Origin: an uncultured Prevotellaceae bacterium
GTDB taxonomy: Bacteria > Bacteroidota > Bacteroidia > Bacteroidales > Bacteroidaceae
Direction of reading: 5' to 3'
Length of the DNA stretch: 64,000 nucleotides
NCBI GenBank assembly: GCA_900314755.1
Contig: OMWH01000009.1
Span: 186,001-250,000, forward strand
How positions within the stretch are numbered: position 1 is the first letter of the stretch; every line of letters begins with the position of its first letter. Shown piece by piece: positions 1 through 7,789 of the stretch. The translations under genes were made by a program, and so were the position numbers. The notes beneath the pieces were generated by a model that saw only the letters and a program-made list of their open reading frames with translations, ran no database searches and was not told where the DNA came from.

Positions 1-297
1 ACTGACAATATCAAAACGTATCTCGCCATCGAAATGACGGTACTTCACATAATGATTGGCAGCCAACTGCAGATGACGTATCTTCTGATAGCCTACGGCA
101 TCAACAGGATCGGTGAACAGACGGTTGCTGCGGGTCTTCACCTCCACAAAGACAACGGTGTCACCGTCCAAGGCAATGATATCCAAGTCACGGTGCCCGC
201 TCTTCCAGTCGCGCTCCAGAATCTGATATCCTTTGTGAAGCAGATAATCCACCGCCATCTGCTCCCCCCATTTGCCTAAATCATTATGTTCCGCCAT
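1..297 (-). CDS. YraN/UPF0102 family putative endonuclease (3' end outside window)
   Basis: Reading leftward from the ATG at 297 gives 99 codons that run off the window; the family is usually about 120 residues. The protein begins MAEHNDLGKWGE and holds the family's restriction-endonuclease-like core: D39 in the segment RDLDII and the E52-V-K54 pair in VFVEVKTR. This matches the YraN (UPF0102) family, predicted PD-(D/E)xK nucleases of uncertain physiological role, often linked to recombination or repair. A TAnnTTTG box lies 22 bp upstream of the ATG. It follows purN on the same strand but appears to have its own promoter. The substrate is unknown; the family call is firm. Confidence 0.88.
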   Translation of the reverse strand, partial: MAEHNDLGKWGEQMAVDYLLHKGYQILERDWKSGHRDLDIIALDGDTVVFVEVKTRSNRLFTDPVDAVGYQKIRHLQLAANHYVKYRHFDGEIRFDIVS

Positions 298-318
298 TAA
301 TCATATATTTTTCGACTG

Positions 319-326
319 CAAAGATA
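319..326 (-). promoter_or_regulatory. Bacteroidetes -7 box for the YraN-family gene
   Basis: On the minus strand the bases read TATCTTTG, a match to the TAnnTTTG -7 element of Bacteroidetes primary sigma factor, 22 bp upstream of the ATG at 297. Confidence 0.6.
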
Positions 327-347
327 CAAAATTCCCAGAAAATATAG

Positions 348-355
348 TATCTTTG
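348..355 (+). promoter_or_regulatory. Rightward -7 box facing purN
   Basis: The plus strand reads TATCTTTG, an exact TAnnTTTG match, 24 bp before the small reading frame at 380. Both flanking genes run leftward, so this promoter has no intact gene to serve. It fits the idea that a rightward gene once started here. Confidence 0.5.
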
Positions 356-379
356 CAAAGCACTAAAAACAGAAGACTT

Positions 380-412
380 ATGAAAAAACTTTTTATCGGA
401 GGCACAGGCTAA
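380..412 (+). pseudogene. Ten-codon remnant resembling the start of an NAD(P)-binding epimerase
   Basis: ATG at 380 opens a ten-codon frame, MKKLFIGGTG, then TAA at 410-412. The peptide is what one expects at the N-terminus of an NAD-dependent epimerase/dehydratase: the first beta strand and the start of the glycine-rich loop. A good -7 box sits 24 bp upstream. The frame stops inside the purN stop codon on the other strand. I infer a deletion that removed the gene body and joined its start to the 3' end of purN. A short leader peptide is the alternative; ten residues cannot settle it. Confidence 0.4.
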
Positions 413-996
413 GATATAGGGAATGTCTCGTTAAGCACTTGCTCTACGACCTTCGGGAAATACCGCATTTCCAACTGATGCTCTTTCTCTGCGATATCCT
501 CAGCGGTATCTGTCGGAGAAAGAGCTACTTTATACTGTGCAATCATCTCACCAGAGTCACATACCGGGGTCACCCAATGGACAGTCATGCCTGTCTCTGT
601 CTCGCCTGCCGCTTTCACTGCCTCATGCACATGATGTCCCCACATGCCTTTACCCCCATATTTAGGGAGGAGTGCAGGATGGATATTGATGATGCGGCGG
701 GGAAAAGCGTCGATCAGGAAATCAGGGATAAGAGGCAGGAAACCTGCCAGCACAATGAACTGGATGTCATATTGCTGAAGCAAGGGCATCATCATTGATG
801 CGTCATTGAGTTGCGGTTTGGGAACAACTGCCGTAGGTACCCCCAAGCGTTCTGCACGAGTCAGTGCATAGGCATCTGGCTTGTTACTCACTACTAAGGC
901 ACAACAGTATCTTGCTGACGGAGCAAAATACCTGATTAGGTTCTCGCTGTTTGAGCCGTTACCTGAAACGAAAATGGCAATATTAATCTTTTCCAT
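409..996 (-). CDS. purN: Phosphoribosylglycinamide formyltransferase PurN
   Basis: The 195-residue product has the length and motifs of the folate-dependent GAR transformylase of de novo purine synthesis: SGNGSN at 11-16 near the start, the catalytic pair N104 and H106 in IINIHPALLP, and D147 in CDSGE. It transfers the formyl group of 10-formyl-THF to glycinamide ribonucleotide in the cytosol. The ATG at 996 lies one base after the mutY stop codon, so the two are probably co-transcribed. Its own stop overlaps the small remnant frame on the opposite strand. No disrupted residue was seen. Confidence 0.95.
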   Translation of the reverse strand: MEKINIAIFVSGNGSNSENLIRYFAPSARYCCALVVSNKPDAYALTRAERLGVPTAVVPKPQLNDASMMMPLLQQYDIQFIVLAGFLPLIPDFLIDAFPRRIINIHPALLPKYGGKGMWGHHVHEAVKAAGETETGMTVHWVTPVCDSGEMIAQYKVALSPTDTAEDIAEKEHQLEMRYFPKVVEQVLNETFPIS

Positions 997-997
997 A

Positions 998-1996
998 TTA
1001 TCTGTCTAGTTCTTTAAATAGTATTTCTATCAACCGTGGGATGCCGTACTGGTCTATGTCACCTTCATGTATCCAGATATAGTCATCTGGCAATACCGGT
1101 CTTTCCTCAGGCTCCCACAAGAAAAAGTCTGCATAGAGTATGCGATGAGTCAGAACATGTTTCACGTTATGACATAACATAACAGCCCCAGAAGGGACTG
1201 CTTCCGTCAGCCAAGGCTCATAGAGCCCTTGCCAGATGTCCCCTTCAGGACGACGATGAATGGCAGTCATGCCCTTATACCTTATATATATATAAGTCAG
1301 GTGACGTTCCTTGACCTTCAACGTCTTACGCTTGACGGGCAGTTGCTCTATCCTACCCTCTCGCAAAGCAACGCAAGTCTCCTGCAAAGGACAAGTGGAA
1401 CATAACGGACTGGAGGGAGTACACTGGATGGCACCAAAGTCCATCATCGCCTGGTTAAAGAGACCTGCCCCCATCCCCTCCTTGTCGAGGGCGGGGAGCA
1501 ACAGTTCTTGTGCCAAAGCAGTAAACTCCTTTTTACCCCCGGTGGTATTGATGGGCGTATCTATCCCGTAATGGCGTGCCAGCACACGGTACACATTACC
1601 GTCAACGACAGCCGCAGGAATGTTGAAAGCGATGGAGCCAATAGCGGCAGCCGTATAGTCGCCTATCCCTTTCAGACTTTTGATACCTTCCAATGTGGTA
1701 GGGAATCCCCCCATCGCCACAATCTGTTTTGCCGCATAGTGCAGATTCCGGGCACGACTGTAATAGCCCAGTCCCTGCCACTCCCGCAAGACCTCATCTT
1801 CTGAAGCAGCAGCAAGTTCCTCCACCGTATGCCACCGCCGCATGAAACGCTCCCAATAGGGCTTTCCTTGCTCTATGCGGGTCTGCTGCAAAATGATTTC
1901 CGACAACCATATCGCATAAGGATCACGCGTCTCCCTCCATGGAAGAGAGCGTCCGTTTTCCTGAAACCACCGTAATATCGTTGTTGTGAAACTCAT
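998..1996 (-). CDS. mutY: A/G-specific adenine glycosylase MutY
   Basis: I use the ATG at 1996 (332 residues, MSFTTTILRW). A longer frame exists from a TTG at 2023, but it adds only nine residues. The enzyme removes adenine mispaired with 8-oxoguanine. Visible features are LPWR near residue 20, catalytic E33 in LSEIILQQT, the helix-hairpin-helix LKGIGDYTA around 108-116, catalytic D132 in VDGNV, and the [4Fe-4S] cysteines C192, C199, C202 and C208 (spacing C-x6-C-x2-C-x5-C). The C-terminal third fits the NUDIX-like 8-oxoG recognition domain. It sits between an esterase gene (30 bp gap) and purN (1 bp gap) in a leftward operon. Confidence 0.95.
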   Translation of the reverse strand: MSFTTTILRWFQENGRSLPWRETRDPYAIWLSEIILQQTRIEQGKPYWERFMRRWHTVEELAAASEDEVLREWQGLGYYSRARNLHYAAKQIVAMGGFPTTLEGIKSLKGIGDYTAAAIGSIAFNIPAAVVDGNVYRVLARHYGIDTPINTTGGKKEFTALAQELLLPALDKEGMGAGLFNQAMMDFGAIQCTPSSPLCSTCPLQETCVALREGRIEQLPVKRKTLKVKERHLTYIYIRYKGMTAIHRRPEGDIWQGLYEPWLTEAVPSGAVMLCHNVKHVLTHRILYADFFLWEPEERPVLPDDYIWIHEGDIDQYGIPRLIEILFKELDR

Positions 1997-2026
1997 GAAG
2001 CTTAAAGTTGCTGAAAGCACCAATGC

Positions 2027-3142
2027 TTATAGCTCAACATTGGCAGTTGCTCTTCCCGTTTTGCTTCGGAAGACCAGCACCAGTTTCTCTCTGGGAAGCT
2101 CCTGCAGATTGATATCAAACTTTTGAAGTCCTCCGAAGTGATAGGTCTTTACCGTCTTTCCAGAGAAGCTGACCACCTCAACCTGCACAATAGGCTCGGA
2201 GGCACTGACACTCATCGTCTTGCCCTCCTTCACCTTGGTCTCAACGGTCAATGCCGAAGTGACTTGCTGTACATGACTTTGCTGTTTATCCAACTGCTGC
2301 TTGCAGGCGGCAGCCAAACCGGGATTGGTAGCCTCAAGATACTTCAAGGCATAGTGACGACCTAATTGGCGATAACCCTCACTGCTGAAATGAAGATTGT
2401 CGCTACTGGGCAAACAGCCCTCAGAGGAAACCACATACGTATTGGGGTAATGATTGGCAATATCATTGATGGTAGGATTGGCATGTGCACAAATCCCCCC
2501 ATATTCCTTACGCACTACCTCGCCGACAAGAAGGGGAACAGCCGCAGAGTCAAACTTCAACTCCATCTGCAAGTCACGGTATATCTTCCTCACCTCCTTA
2601 TGCCATTGTTCATTATAGGCATCCGTTTCACCCTGATGCAGCAGGATTCCCTTAACAACACCATCCTTTACCGCCAACTTCGCCATATCAAGCAGTCGTT
2701 TGTAAGGATCACGTCCATACTGATTCAGGATACCGTTCATCCAGTCACGCTCCTCCTTAGCAATCAAAGCGGCATTCTTATCCTTGTCAAAGAAAGTGAT
2801 AGGACAACCCTCAACAGCTACAGAGACGATACCGATACGCACATCCTTTGGGACAACATCCAACAATGTACGTCCGAAATAGTCTACGGGACCCAGATGG
2901 GCATCATGACGACAGAGGGGCGGTATTGCTTTTCTCCATGTACCTAACACACGGCCATCGCCACCATTGGTCGTTGCCATACTCAGATAACGGTCACTCA
3001 CGAGAGAGTCCTGCTGTTCAATAGGAGCCTGTCCTGCCATATTCGACTGTCCAAAACAGAGGAATATCCAGAAATTCTGGTCTTGTGCCTGTGTCATAAC
3101 TGTTCCCATCATCATTGCTAATGCGATAATAGTCCTTTTCAT
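2027..3142 (-). CDS. Secreted SGNH/SASA-type carbohydrate esterase with C-terminal sorting-like domain
   Basis: Start chosen at the ATG at 3142 because it opens a signal peptide (MKRTIIALAMMMGTVMTQA); the longer frame begins upstream of the promoter. The 371-residue product has the sialate O-acetylesterase/acetyl-xylan-esterase-like SGNH core: FGQSNMAG with nucleophile S33, HQGETD at 169-174, and D248/H251 in SDNLHFSSEGY. It likely removes acetyl groups from a polysaccharide outside the cytoplasm. Residues about 315-371 form a short beta-rich tail (VEVVSFSGKTV, then FDINLQELP) resembling type IX secretion type A sorting domains, which fits the presence of sprA. The exact substrate cannot be read from sequence. 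Confidence 0.82.
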   Translation of the reverse strand: MKRTIIALAMMMGTVMTQAQDQNFWIFLCFGQSNMAGQAPIEQQDSLVSDRYLSMATTNGGDGRVLGTWRKAIPPLCRHDAHLGPVDYFGRTLLDVVPKDVRIGIVSVAVEGCPITFFDKDKNAALIAKEERDWMNGILNQYGRDPYKRLLDMAKLAVKDGVVKGILLHQGETDAYNEQWHKEVRKIYRDLQMELKFDSAAVPLLVGEVVRKEYGGICAHANPTINDIANHYPNTYVVSSEGCLPSSDNLHFSSEGYRQLGRHYALKYLEATNPGLAAACKQQLDKQQSHVQQVTSALTVETKVKEGKTMSVSASEPIVQVEVVSFSGKTVKTYHFGGLQKFDINLQELPREKLVLVFRSKTGRATANVEL

Positions 3143-3175
3143 TTTCTTAATTAATGCGTTGTTACATTTTAGTTG

Positions 3176-3183
3176 CAAAGTTA
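3176..3183 (-). promoter_or_regulatory. -7 box for esterase-mutY-purN
   Basis: Minus strand reads TAACTTTG, a TAnnTTTG match, 34 bp upstream of the esterase ATG. It is divergent to the box at 3226. Confidence 0.6.
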
Positions 3184-3225
3184 GTAAATTATTATTAATT
3201 ATGTGTTTGTTTCTCAATTATTTCG

Positions 3226-3233
3226 TACCTTTG
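3226..3233 (+). promoter_or_regulatory. -7 box for the Fur-family gene
   Basis: Plus strand reads TACCTTTG, 21 bp upstream of the ATG at 3254. The two divergent promoters share a 42-bp AT-rich spacer. Confidence 0.6.
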
Positions 3234-3253
3234 CTCCCAAAATAGACAGATAG

Positions 3254-3679
3254 ATGCATCCGGAAATCTCTGACGAACAAGTGCTTGACAATGCTGGCAT
3301 CCGTGTGACGGCAGTGCGACTGATGGTATGGCGGCAGATTCGTCACGGCTTCCACGACGCTTTCAGCCTGGGTGACTTAGAGGCAAAACTGCCTACGGTA
3401 GACCGCTCAACACTGTTTCGCACCCTGACCTTGTTATCGGAGGCTCATCTGCTGCATGATATTGACGACGGGACAGGGTCGCAGAAATATTGTGTATGCC
3501 ATCTTGATGACACCCGGCATTGCCACGGACATGTGCATCTGACCTGCCGTAAGTGTCACCGCACCTATTGCCTTACCAACATACGCATCCCATCGGTGCC
3601 GCTACCGGAAGGTTTTGAGATGGAGGAAGCGGAGTATGTCGTAAAGGGTATCTGTGCGGAATGCAGGAAACATTCATAA
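3254..3679 (+). CDS. Fur-family metal-responsive transcriptional regulator
   Basis: The 141-residue protein has the Fur layout: a winged-helix DNA-binding half with recognition helix around 50-61 (DRSTLFRTLTLL), then a metal-binding half with HGHVHLTC (H91, H93, H95, C98), C98-x2-C101 and C134-x2-C137, the two structural-zinc CxxC pairs. The family represses metal-uptake or stress genes when metal- or peroxide-sensing sites are filled. Whether this one is Fur, Zur or PerR cannot be told by eye; no uptake gene is adjacent. A GH28 gene starts 38 bp downstream on the same strand. Confidence 0.88.
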   Translation: MHPEISDEQVLDNAGIRVTAVRLMVWRQIRHGFHDAFSLGDLEAKLPTVDRSTLFRTLTLLSEAHLLHDIDDGTGSQKYCVCHLDDTRHCHGHVHLTCRKCHRTYCLTNIRIPSVPLPEGFEMEEAEYVVKGICAECRKHS

Positions 3680-3717
3680 ATGAAGGAACAAGAATAATAT
3701 CTTATAAATCTCAGAAA

Positions 3718-5139
3718 ATGAACAAACTACTAAACTACGTGGCAGCGCTGTTGATGCTGCCAGTCGCCGTAGAGGCGCAAGACTACTCAAAGTATTATCA
3801 AAATCTCCCTGTTGAGGTCAAGCAGGTCAGCCGTCCTGTTATTCCCGCCAATGAGATCAGCCTCAAGGACGTGGGGGGCATTGGTGATGGAGTGACCCTG
3901 AATACTGAGGCTTTCAGCAAGGGTATCAGCAAGCTGAACAAGTTGGGAGGTGGACGACTGAATATCCCGGAGGGAGTATGGCTCACTGGTCCCATCTCGT
4001 TGAAGGACAATATCGAGTTACATCTCGATAAGAACGCCCTTATACTCTTCTCTTCAGACAAGTCGCTGTATGTCGATCCCGAGGCAAAGGCAGGCAGTCG
4101 TGTTTATCCCTGCATCCGTGCCTCTAAGCGTAAGAATATCGCTATCACCGGTGAGGGAATCATAGACGGCAACGGTGAGCACTGGCGTCCCGTCAAGCGT
4201 GGTAAGGTGAGTGACGTGGAGTGGGATGTCTTCAAAAAGGTAATCGGTGGCGTGGAGCAATCCAATGGAACCCTCTTCTATCCTTGGAACACAAAGAACG
4301 CTGCGGCTAATATCGCAGAGACCCCCGAGGCACAGGAGAAGATGCGTAACGACATCATCCGCTTTACCGATTGTGAGAACGTGCTTATCCAAGGAGTCAC
4401 CGTACAGAACTCCCCCCGTTTCCATGTTCATCCTTGCTATTCCAAGAATGTCATCGTGGATGGTGTCACCGTACGCTGTCCATGGAATGCGCAGAATGGT
4501 GATGCCATCGACTTCAGTGATGTCAATATCGGACTGATCGTCAACAGTACGGTGGATGCCGGTGATGATGGTATCTGCATGAAGGGTGGCAATATAAAGC
4601 CTGCTTCTCCCGCCAATGGCTGTGAGGATATCGTCATTCAGGACAATACCGTTTTCCATGCCCATGGCGGTTTCGTGCTGGGCAGTGAGACCATCAGTGG
4701 TATGCGCCGTATCATCGTCCGCCATAACCGTTTCGCAGGCACAGACACCGGTCTCCGCTTCAAGAGCGGTATGAGTCGCGGCGGCAAGACGGAGAAGCTG
4801 TTTATCTCCGATATCATGATGACAGATATCAAGGACGAGGCAATCATCTTCCAGTGTGACTACGTAGACCGTCCTGCCGGCAGTGACCCCAACAAGGTGC
4901 CCACCTTCACAGAGGAGCAAAAGAAGAAGGCTCCCTATTTCCAGGACATCCATATCTCGAATGTCATCTGTCATGGAGCCTCCACGGGTATCGAGGCAAG
5001 TGGTATCCTCGGTCTCGACAATGTGCGTGACATCGACATCGAGAACACCACCATTGTCTATACCAATACCGACAAGAAGATTGACGAGAAGACAGCAAAG
5101 CTCAATCTCAAGAACGTCAATCTGGTGAAGATGCCATAA
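3718..5139 (+). CDS. Secreted glycoside hydrolase family 28 (polygalacturonase-like)
   Basis: Start taken at the ATG at 3718, which gives a signal peptide ending near AVEAQ; the frame from 3661 overlaps the fur gene. The 473-residue product has the GH28 right-handed beta-helix signatures in order: NGDAID (D262), AGDDGICMK (catalytic D283/D284), HAHGG (H316) and LRFKSG (R347/K349). GH28 enzymes cut alpha-1,4 galacturonan or rhamnogalacturonan by inversion, so it probably acts on plant pectin in the periplasm or outside the cell. No SusC/SusD pair or other pectin gene lies beside it, so it is not in a classical PUL here. It converges with lpd with a 3-bp gap. Confidence 0.9.
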   Translation: MNKLLNYVAALLMLPVAVEAQDYSKYYQNLPVEVKQVSRPVIPANEISLKDVGGIGDGVTLNTEAFSKGISKLNKLGGGRLNIPEGVWLTGPISLKDNIELHLDKNALILFSSDKSLYVDPEAKAGSRVYPCIRASKRKNIAITGEGIIDGNGEHWRPVKRGKVSDVEWDVFKKVIGGVEQSNGTLFYPWNTKNAAANIAETPEAQEKMRNDIIRFTDCENVLIQGVTVQNSPRFHVHPCYSKNVIVDGVTVRCPWNAQNGDAIDFSDVNIGLIVNSTVDAGDDGICMKGGNIKPASPANGCEDIVIQDNTVFHAHGGFVLGSETISGMRRIIVRHNRFAGTDTGLRFKSGMSRGGKTEKLFISDIMMTDIKDEAIIFQCDYVDRPAGSDPNKVPTFTEEQKKKAPYFQDIHISNVICHGASTGIEASGILGLDNVRDIDIENTTIVYTNTDKKIDEKTAKLNLKNVNLVKMP

Positions 5140-5142
5140 CCG

Positions 5143-6390
5143 TTACTCCACCGCCGCTTTCAGTATCTCGCTGAGGGTGGGATGGATATGTATCATATCA
5201 CGTAATTCTGATAGTGTAGTGTCCTTGCACATGAGGGCACTACACTCTTGTATAAGGTCAGCGGCATGGGCACCATAGGCATGGCAGCCGATGATACGGT
5301 CGTCCTGGTCGGCAAAGAGTTTCAGCATCCCCTCCGTCTCATTCATCGCCTGTGCCTTTCCGTTGGCACGCCAGAATGCCTTCTTACAGACATACGCCCT
5401 GCCATCTGCCTTCAGCTGGTCTTCTGACGGTCCCACACAGGCAGCCTCAGGCTCGGTGAAGATAGCGGCAGGCATGATGTCGAAGCGGATACCGTCTTTC
5501 TTTCCGATGATGTGGTTGACGGCACGTACCGCCTGCATCTCTGCCGCATGGGCAAGCATCTGCCTGCCATTCACGTCACCAATGGCGTAGATACCTTTGA
5601 CTGTCGTCTCAAAGTTATCATTAACGGTGATCCCTTTCCGCCCGTCATACTCAAAACCAGCCTTCTGGAAATCATCACCGACATTCGGCTGACGACCTGT
5701 CGCCATCAGGATCACGTCAGCATCAATCTCCTTGAGCGACTGCACGGCAGTTTTCATCTGGAACTTGATACCCCGCTTCTCAAGAAGTTTACGCAGCCGT
5801 TTGGCAATATCGCTGTCCACCATGGGCAAGCACTCCTTGAGATACTCGATGACCATGACCTCTGAACCGAAGCGGTTGAAGACACTGGCGAACTCCATGC
5901 CGATAACACCGGCACCGATGATGGCAAGACGCAGTGGCAAGGTAGTACGCTGCAACAGTTCTGTGGAAGTGACAAGACGCGGGTCACCGATATCCGGCAA
6001 GGGCAGCAACTTGGCACTGCTTCCCGTGGCAATGATGATGTGGGGGGCAGTAATGGTCTCAGTAGCAGCGGTGGCATCGCTACATACTTCCACGGTCTGT
6101 GCGTCCAGGAAGGAGGCACGCCCCCTGACGAGTGTGATTCCCGGGGCACTGAGGATCTGCTCTACCCCACTGCGCAGCAGACTGACCACCTGCTGCTGAC
6201 GCTCGACGGCATCAGCAAAGGAGGTGGCATGCACATACGTCTTTGTGGGGATACAGCCACGGTTGAGACAGGTCCCCCCCACCTCGTCCTGTTCGATAAT
6301 CACTACATGCAGTCCCTGTCTGGCGGCATACTCAGCGGCGCGGTAACCACCAGGTCCCGCGCCGATAATAATCAGGTCAGTTGTTGTCAT
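5143..6390 (-). CDS. lpdA: Dihydrolipoyl dehydrogenase (glycine cleavage L-protein)
   Basis: A 415-residue flavoprotein with FAD-binding GAGPGG at 10-15, the redox disulfide in GGTCLNRGCIPTK (C41, C46), a second Rossmann motif GAGVIGMEFA for NAD, the FAD motif GIYAIGD, and the C-terminal catalytic pair H403 and E408 in HIHPTLSEI. It reoxidises the dihydrolipoyl arm of GcvH. It is the last gene of the gcv operon and overlaps gcvPB by 14 bp. It is shorter than typical family members (about 450-475 residues); the shortening seems to lie just after the redox disulfide, where the following helices are compressed. All active-site motifs are intact. Confidence 0.92.
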   Translation of the reverse strand: MTTTDLIIIGAGPGGYRAAEYAARQGLHVVIIEQDEVGGTCLNRGCIPTKTYVHATSFADAVERQQQVVSLLRSGVEQILSAPGITLVRGRASFLDAQTVEVCSDATAATETITAPHIIIATGSSAKLLPLPDIGDPRLVTSTELLQRTTLPLRLAIIGAGVIGMEFASVFNRFGSEVMVIEYLKECLPMVDSDIAKRLRKLLEKRGIKFQMKTAVQSLKEIDADVILMATGRQPNVGDDFQKAGFEYDGRKGITVNDNFETTVKGIYAIGDVNGRQMLAHAAEMQAVRAVNHIIGKKDGIRFDIMPAAIFTEPEAACVGPSEDQLKADGRAYVCKKAFWRANGKAQAMNETEGMLKLFADQDDRIIGCHAYGAHAADLIQECSALMCKDTTLSELRDMIHIHPTLSEILKAAVE

Positions 6391-7789
6391 TCATCATCTG
6401 TTTATAAGTCACAATCGGATGCTTGGCGGCAAGCACGTCGTCCACCCTGCCGATAGGCGTGTTATGTGGAGCCGTCTTCACCACATCGGGCTCCCTCTTC
6501 GCCTCCTCAGCGATTTTCCGCATCACATCAATGAAACCGTCGATAGTGTCTTTCGACTCATTCTCGGTCGGCTCTATCATGAGACTCTCATGGAAGAGTA
6601 AGGGAAAGTAGATAGTGGGCGCATGATAGCCATAGTCCAGCAGGCGCTTTGCCACGTCCATCGTGGTGACACCCGTCGACTTGTCCTTCAGTCCGTCAAA
6701 CACGAACTCATGCTTACAGAGTCCGTCGATGGGCAGTTCATAGACATCCTTCAGGCACTCCTTGATATAGTTGGCATTCAGAGTTGCCAGAGGTCCCACC
6801 TCCTTCACATGCTCCTTACCCAGTGAGAGAATATAAGCATAGGCACGCATCACCACGGCGAAGTTGCCACTCTCGTAAGGACTGACATAGGGAAGGAACG
6901 GCTCCAGACCCTTGCGTACTCCCACCGGACCGCTGCCAGGACCGCCACCGCCATGTGGCGTGGAGAACGTCTTGTGCAGGTTGATGTGCATCACGTCAAA
7001 ACCCATGTCACCAGGGCGGCATGCACCAAGCATGGGGTTCAGGTTGGCACCGTCGTAATACATCAGTCCACCGCAGTCGTGAATCATCTTGGCAATCGTG
7101 GGGATGTCACGCTCGAAAAGTCCGAGGGTATTAGGGTTGGTCATCATCATGGCAGCGATGTTGGGACCTTCTTGGGCGACCAGGCTTTCCAGGTCTTCCA
7201 GGTCTACCAGCCCATCCTTTGTTGACTTCACCTCTAAAATCTCCAGACCGCAGACGGCGGCAGAGGCAGGATTGGTGCCATGGGCAGAGTCGGGCACGAT
7301 GACTTTCGTGCGAGCCTCGTCATGACGTGACTGGTGATAGCCACGGATGACCATCAGTCCTGTCAGTTCACCATGAGCCCCCGCATAAGGTTTCAGCGTG
7401 AAGTCGGCAAGTCCTGTCAGTTCACAGAGTGCCCTCTTTAATAAAGTACTGACGGCACGTGCACCCTTAGTAGTCCCTTGGGGCTGCAGGGGGTGCAGGT
7501 TGGCAAACTGTGGCAGCGCCGCCATCTCCTCATTGACCTTGGGGTTATACTTCATCGTGCAGGACCCCAACGGATAGAACCCGTTGTCCACCCCGAAGTT
7601 ATTGGCGGAGAGGTTCGTATAATGACGCACTACCGTCATCTCGTCACACTCCGGCAACTCAGCAGGCTCCTTGCGTCGCATGTCTGCCGGTATCTCATAG
7701 TCGCCGAAACGGTTCTTTGGCAGAGAATATCCCTTGCGTCCTTTCTTCGAGAGCTCGAAGATCAGGTTTCCATATAGTCTGTTGTTCAT
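6377..7789 (-). CDS. gcvPB: Glycine dehydrogenase (decarboxylating) subunit 2
   Basis: This is the PLP-bearing half of the split P-protein (470 residues). The PLP lysine is K273 in the segment HINLHKTFSTPHGGGGPG, with the conserved SAHGTNPASA at 168-177 and GGLMYYDGANL before it. With subunit 1 it decarboxylates glycine and passes the aminomethyl group to lipoyl-GcvH. It overlaps gcvPA by 4 bp and lpdA by 14 bp, which implies coupled translation and balanced subunits. Split P-proteins are usual in many bacteria; here the two halves lie side by side and intact. Confidence 0.95.
   Translation of the reverse strand: MNNRLYGNLIFELSKKGRKGYSLPKNRFGDYEIPADMRRKEPAELPECDEMTVVRHYTNLSANNFGVDNGFYPLGSCTMKYNPKVNEEMAALPQFANLHPLQPQGTTKGARAVSTLLKRALCELTGLADFTLKPYAGAHGELTGLMVIRGYHQSRHDEARTKVIVPDSAHGTNPASAAVCGLEILEVKSTKDGLVDLEDLESLVAQEGPNIAAMMMTNPNTLGLFERDIPTIAKMIHDCGGLMYYDGANLNPMLGACRPGDMGFDVMHINLHKTFSTPHGGGGPGSGPVGVRKGLEPFLPYVSPYESGNFAVVMRAYAYILSLGKEHVKEVGPLATLNANYIKECLKDVYELPIDGLCKHEFVFDGLKDKSTGVTTMDVAKRLLDYGYHAPTIYFPLLFHESLMIEPTENESKDTIDGFIDVMRKIAEEAKREPDVVKTAPHNTPIGRVDDVLAAKHPIVTYKQMMNDNN

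Noticed and set aside
4054..4974. 306-codon open frame opposite the GH28 gene
   Set aside because: It lies entirely inside a well-supported GH28 gene on the other strand and has no recognisable domain; a codon-bias shadow.
5143..6390. Mercuric or glutathione reductase
   Set aside because: The redox motif would fit the wider family, but the gene is fused by overlap to gcvPB at the end of a complete gcv operon, which makes dihydrolipoyl dehydrogenase far more likely.
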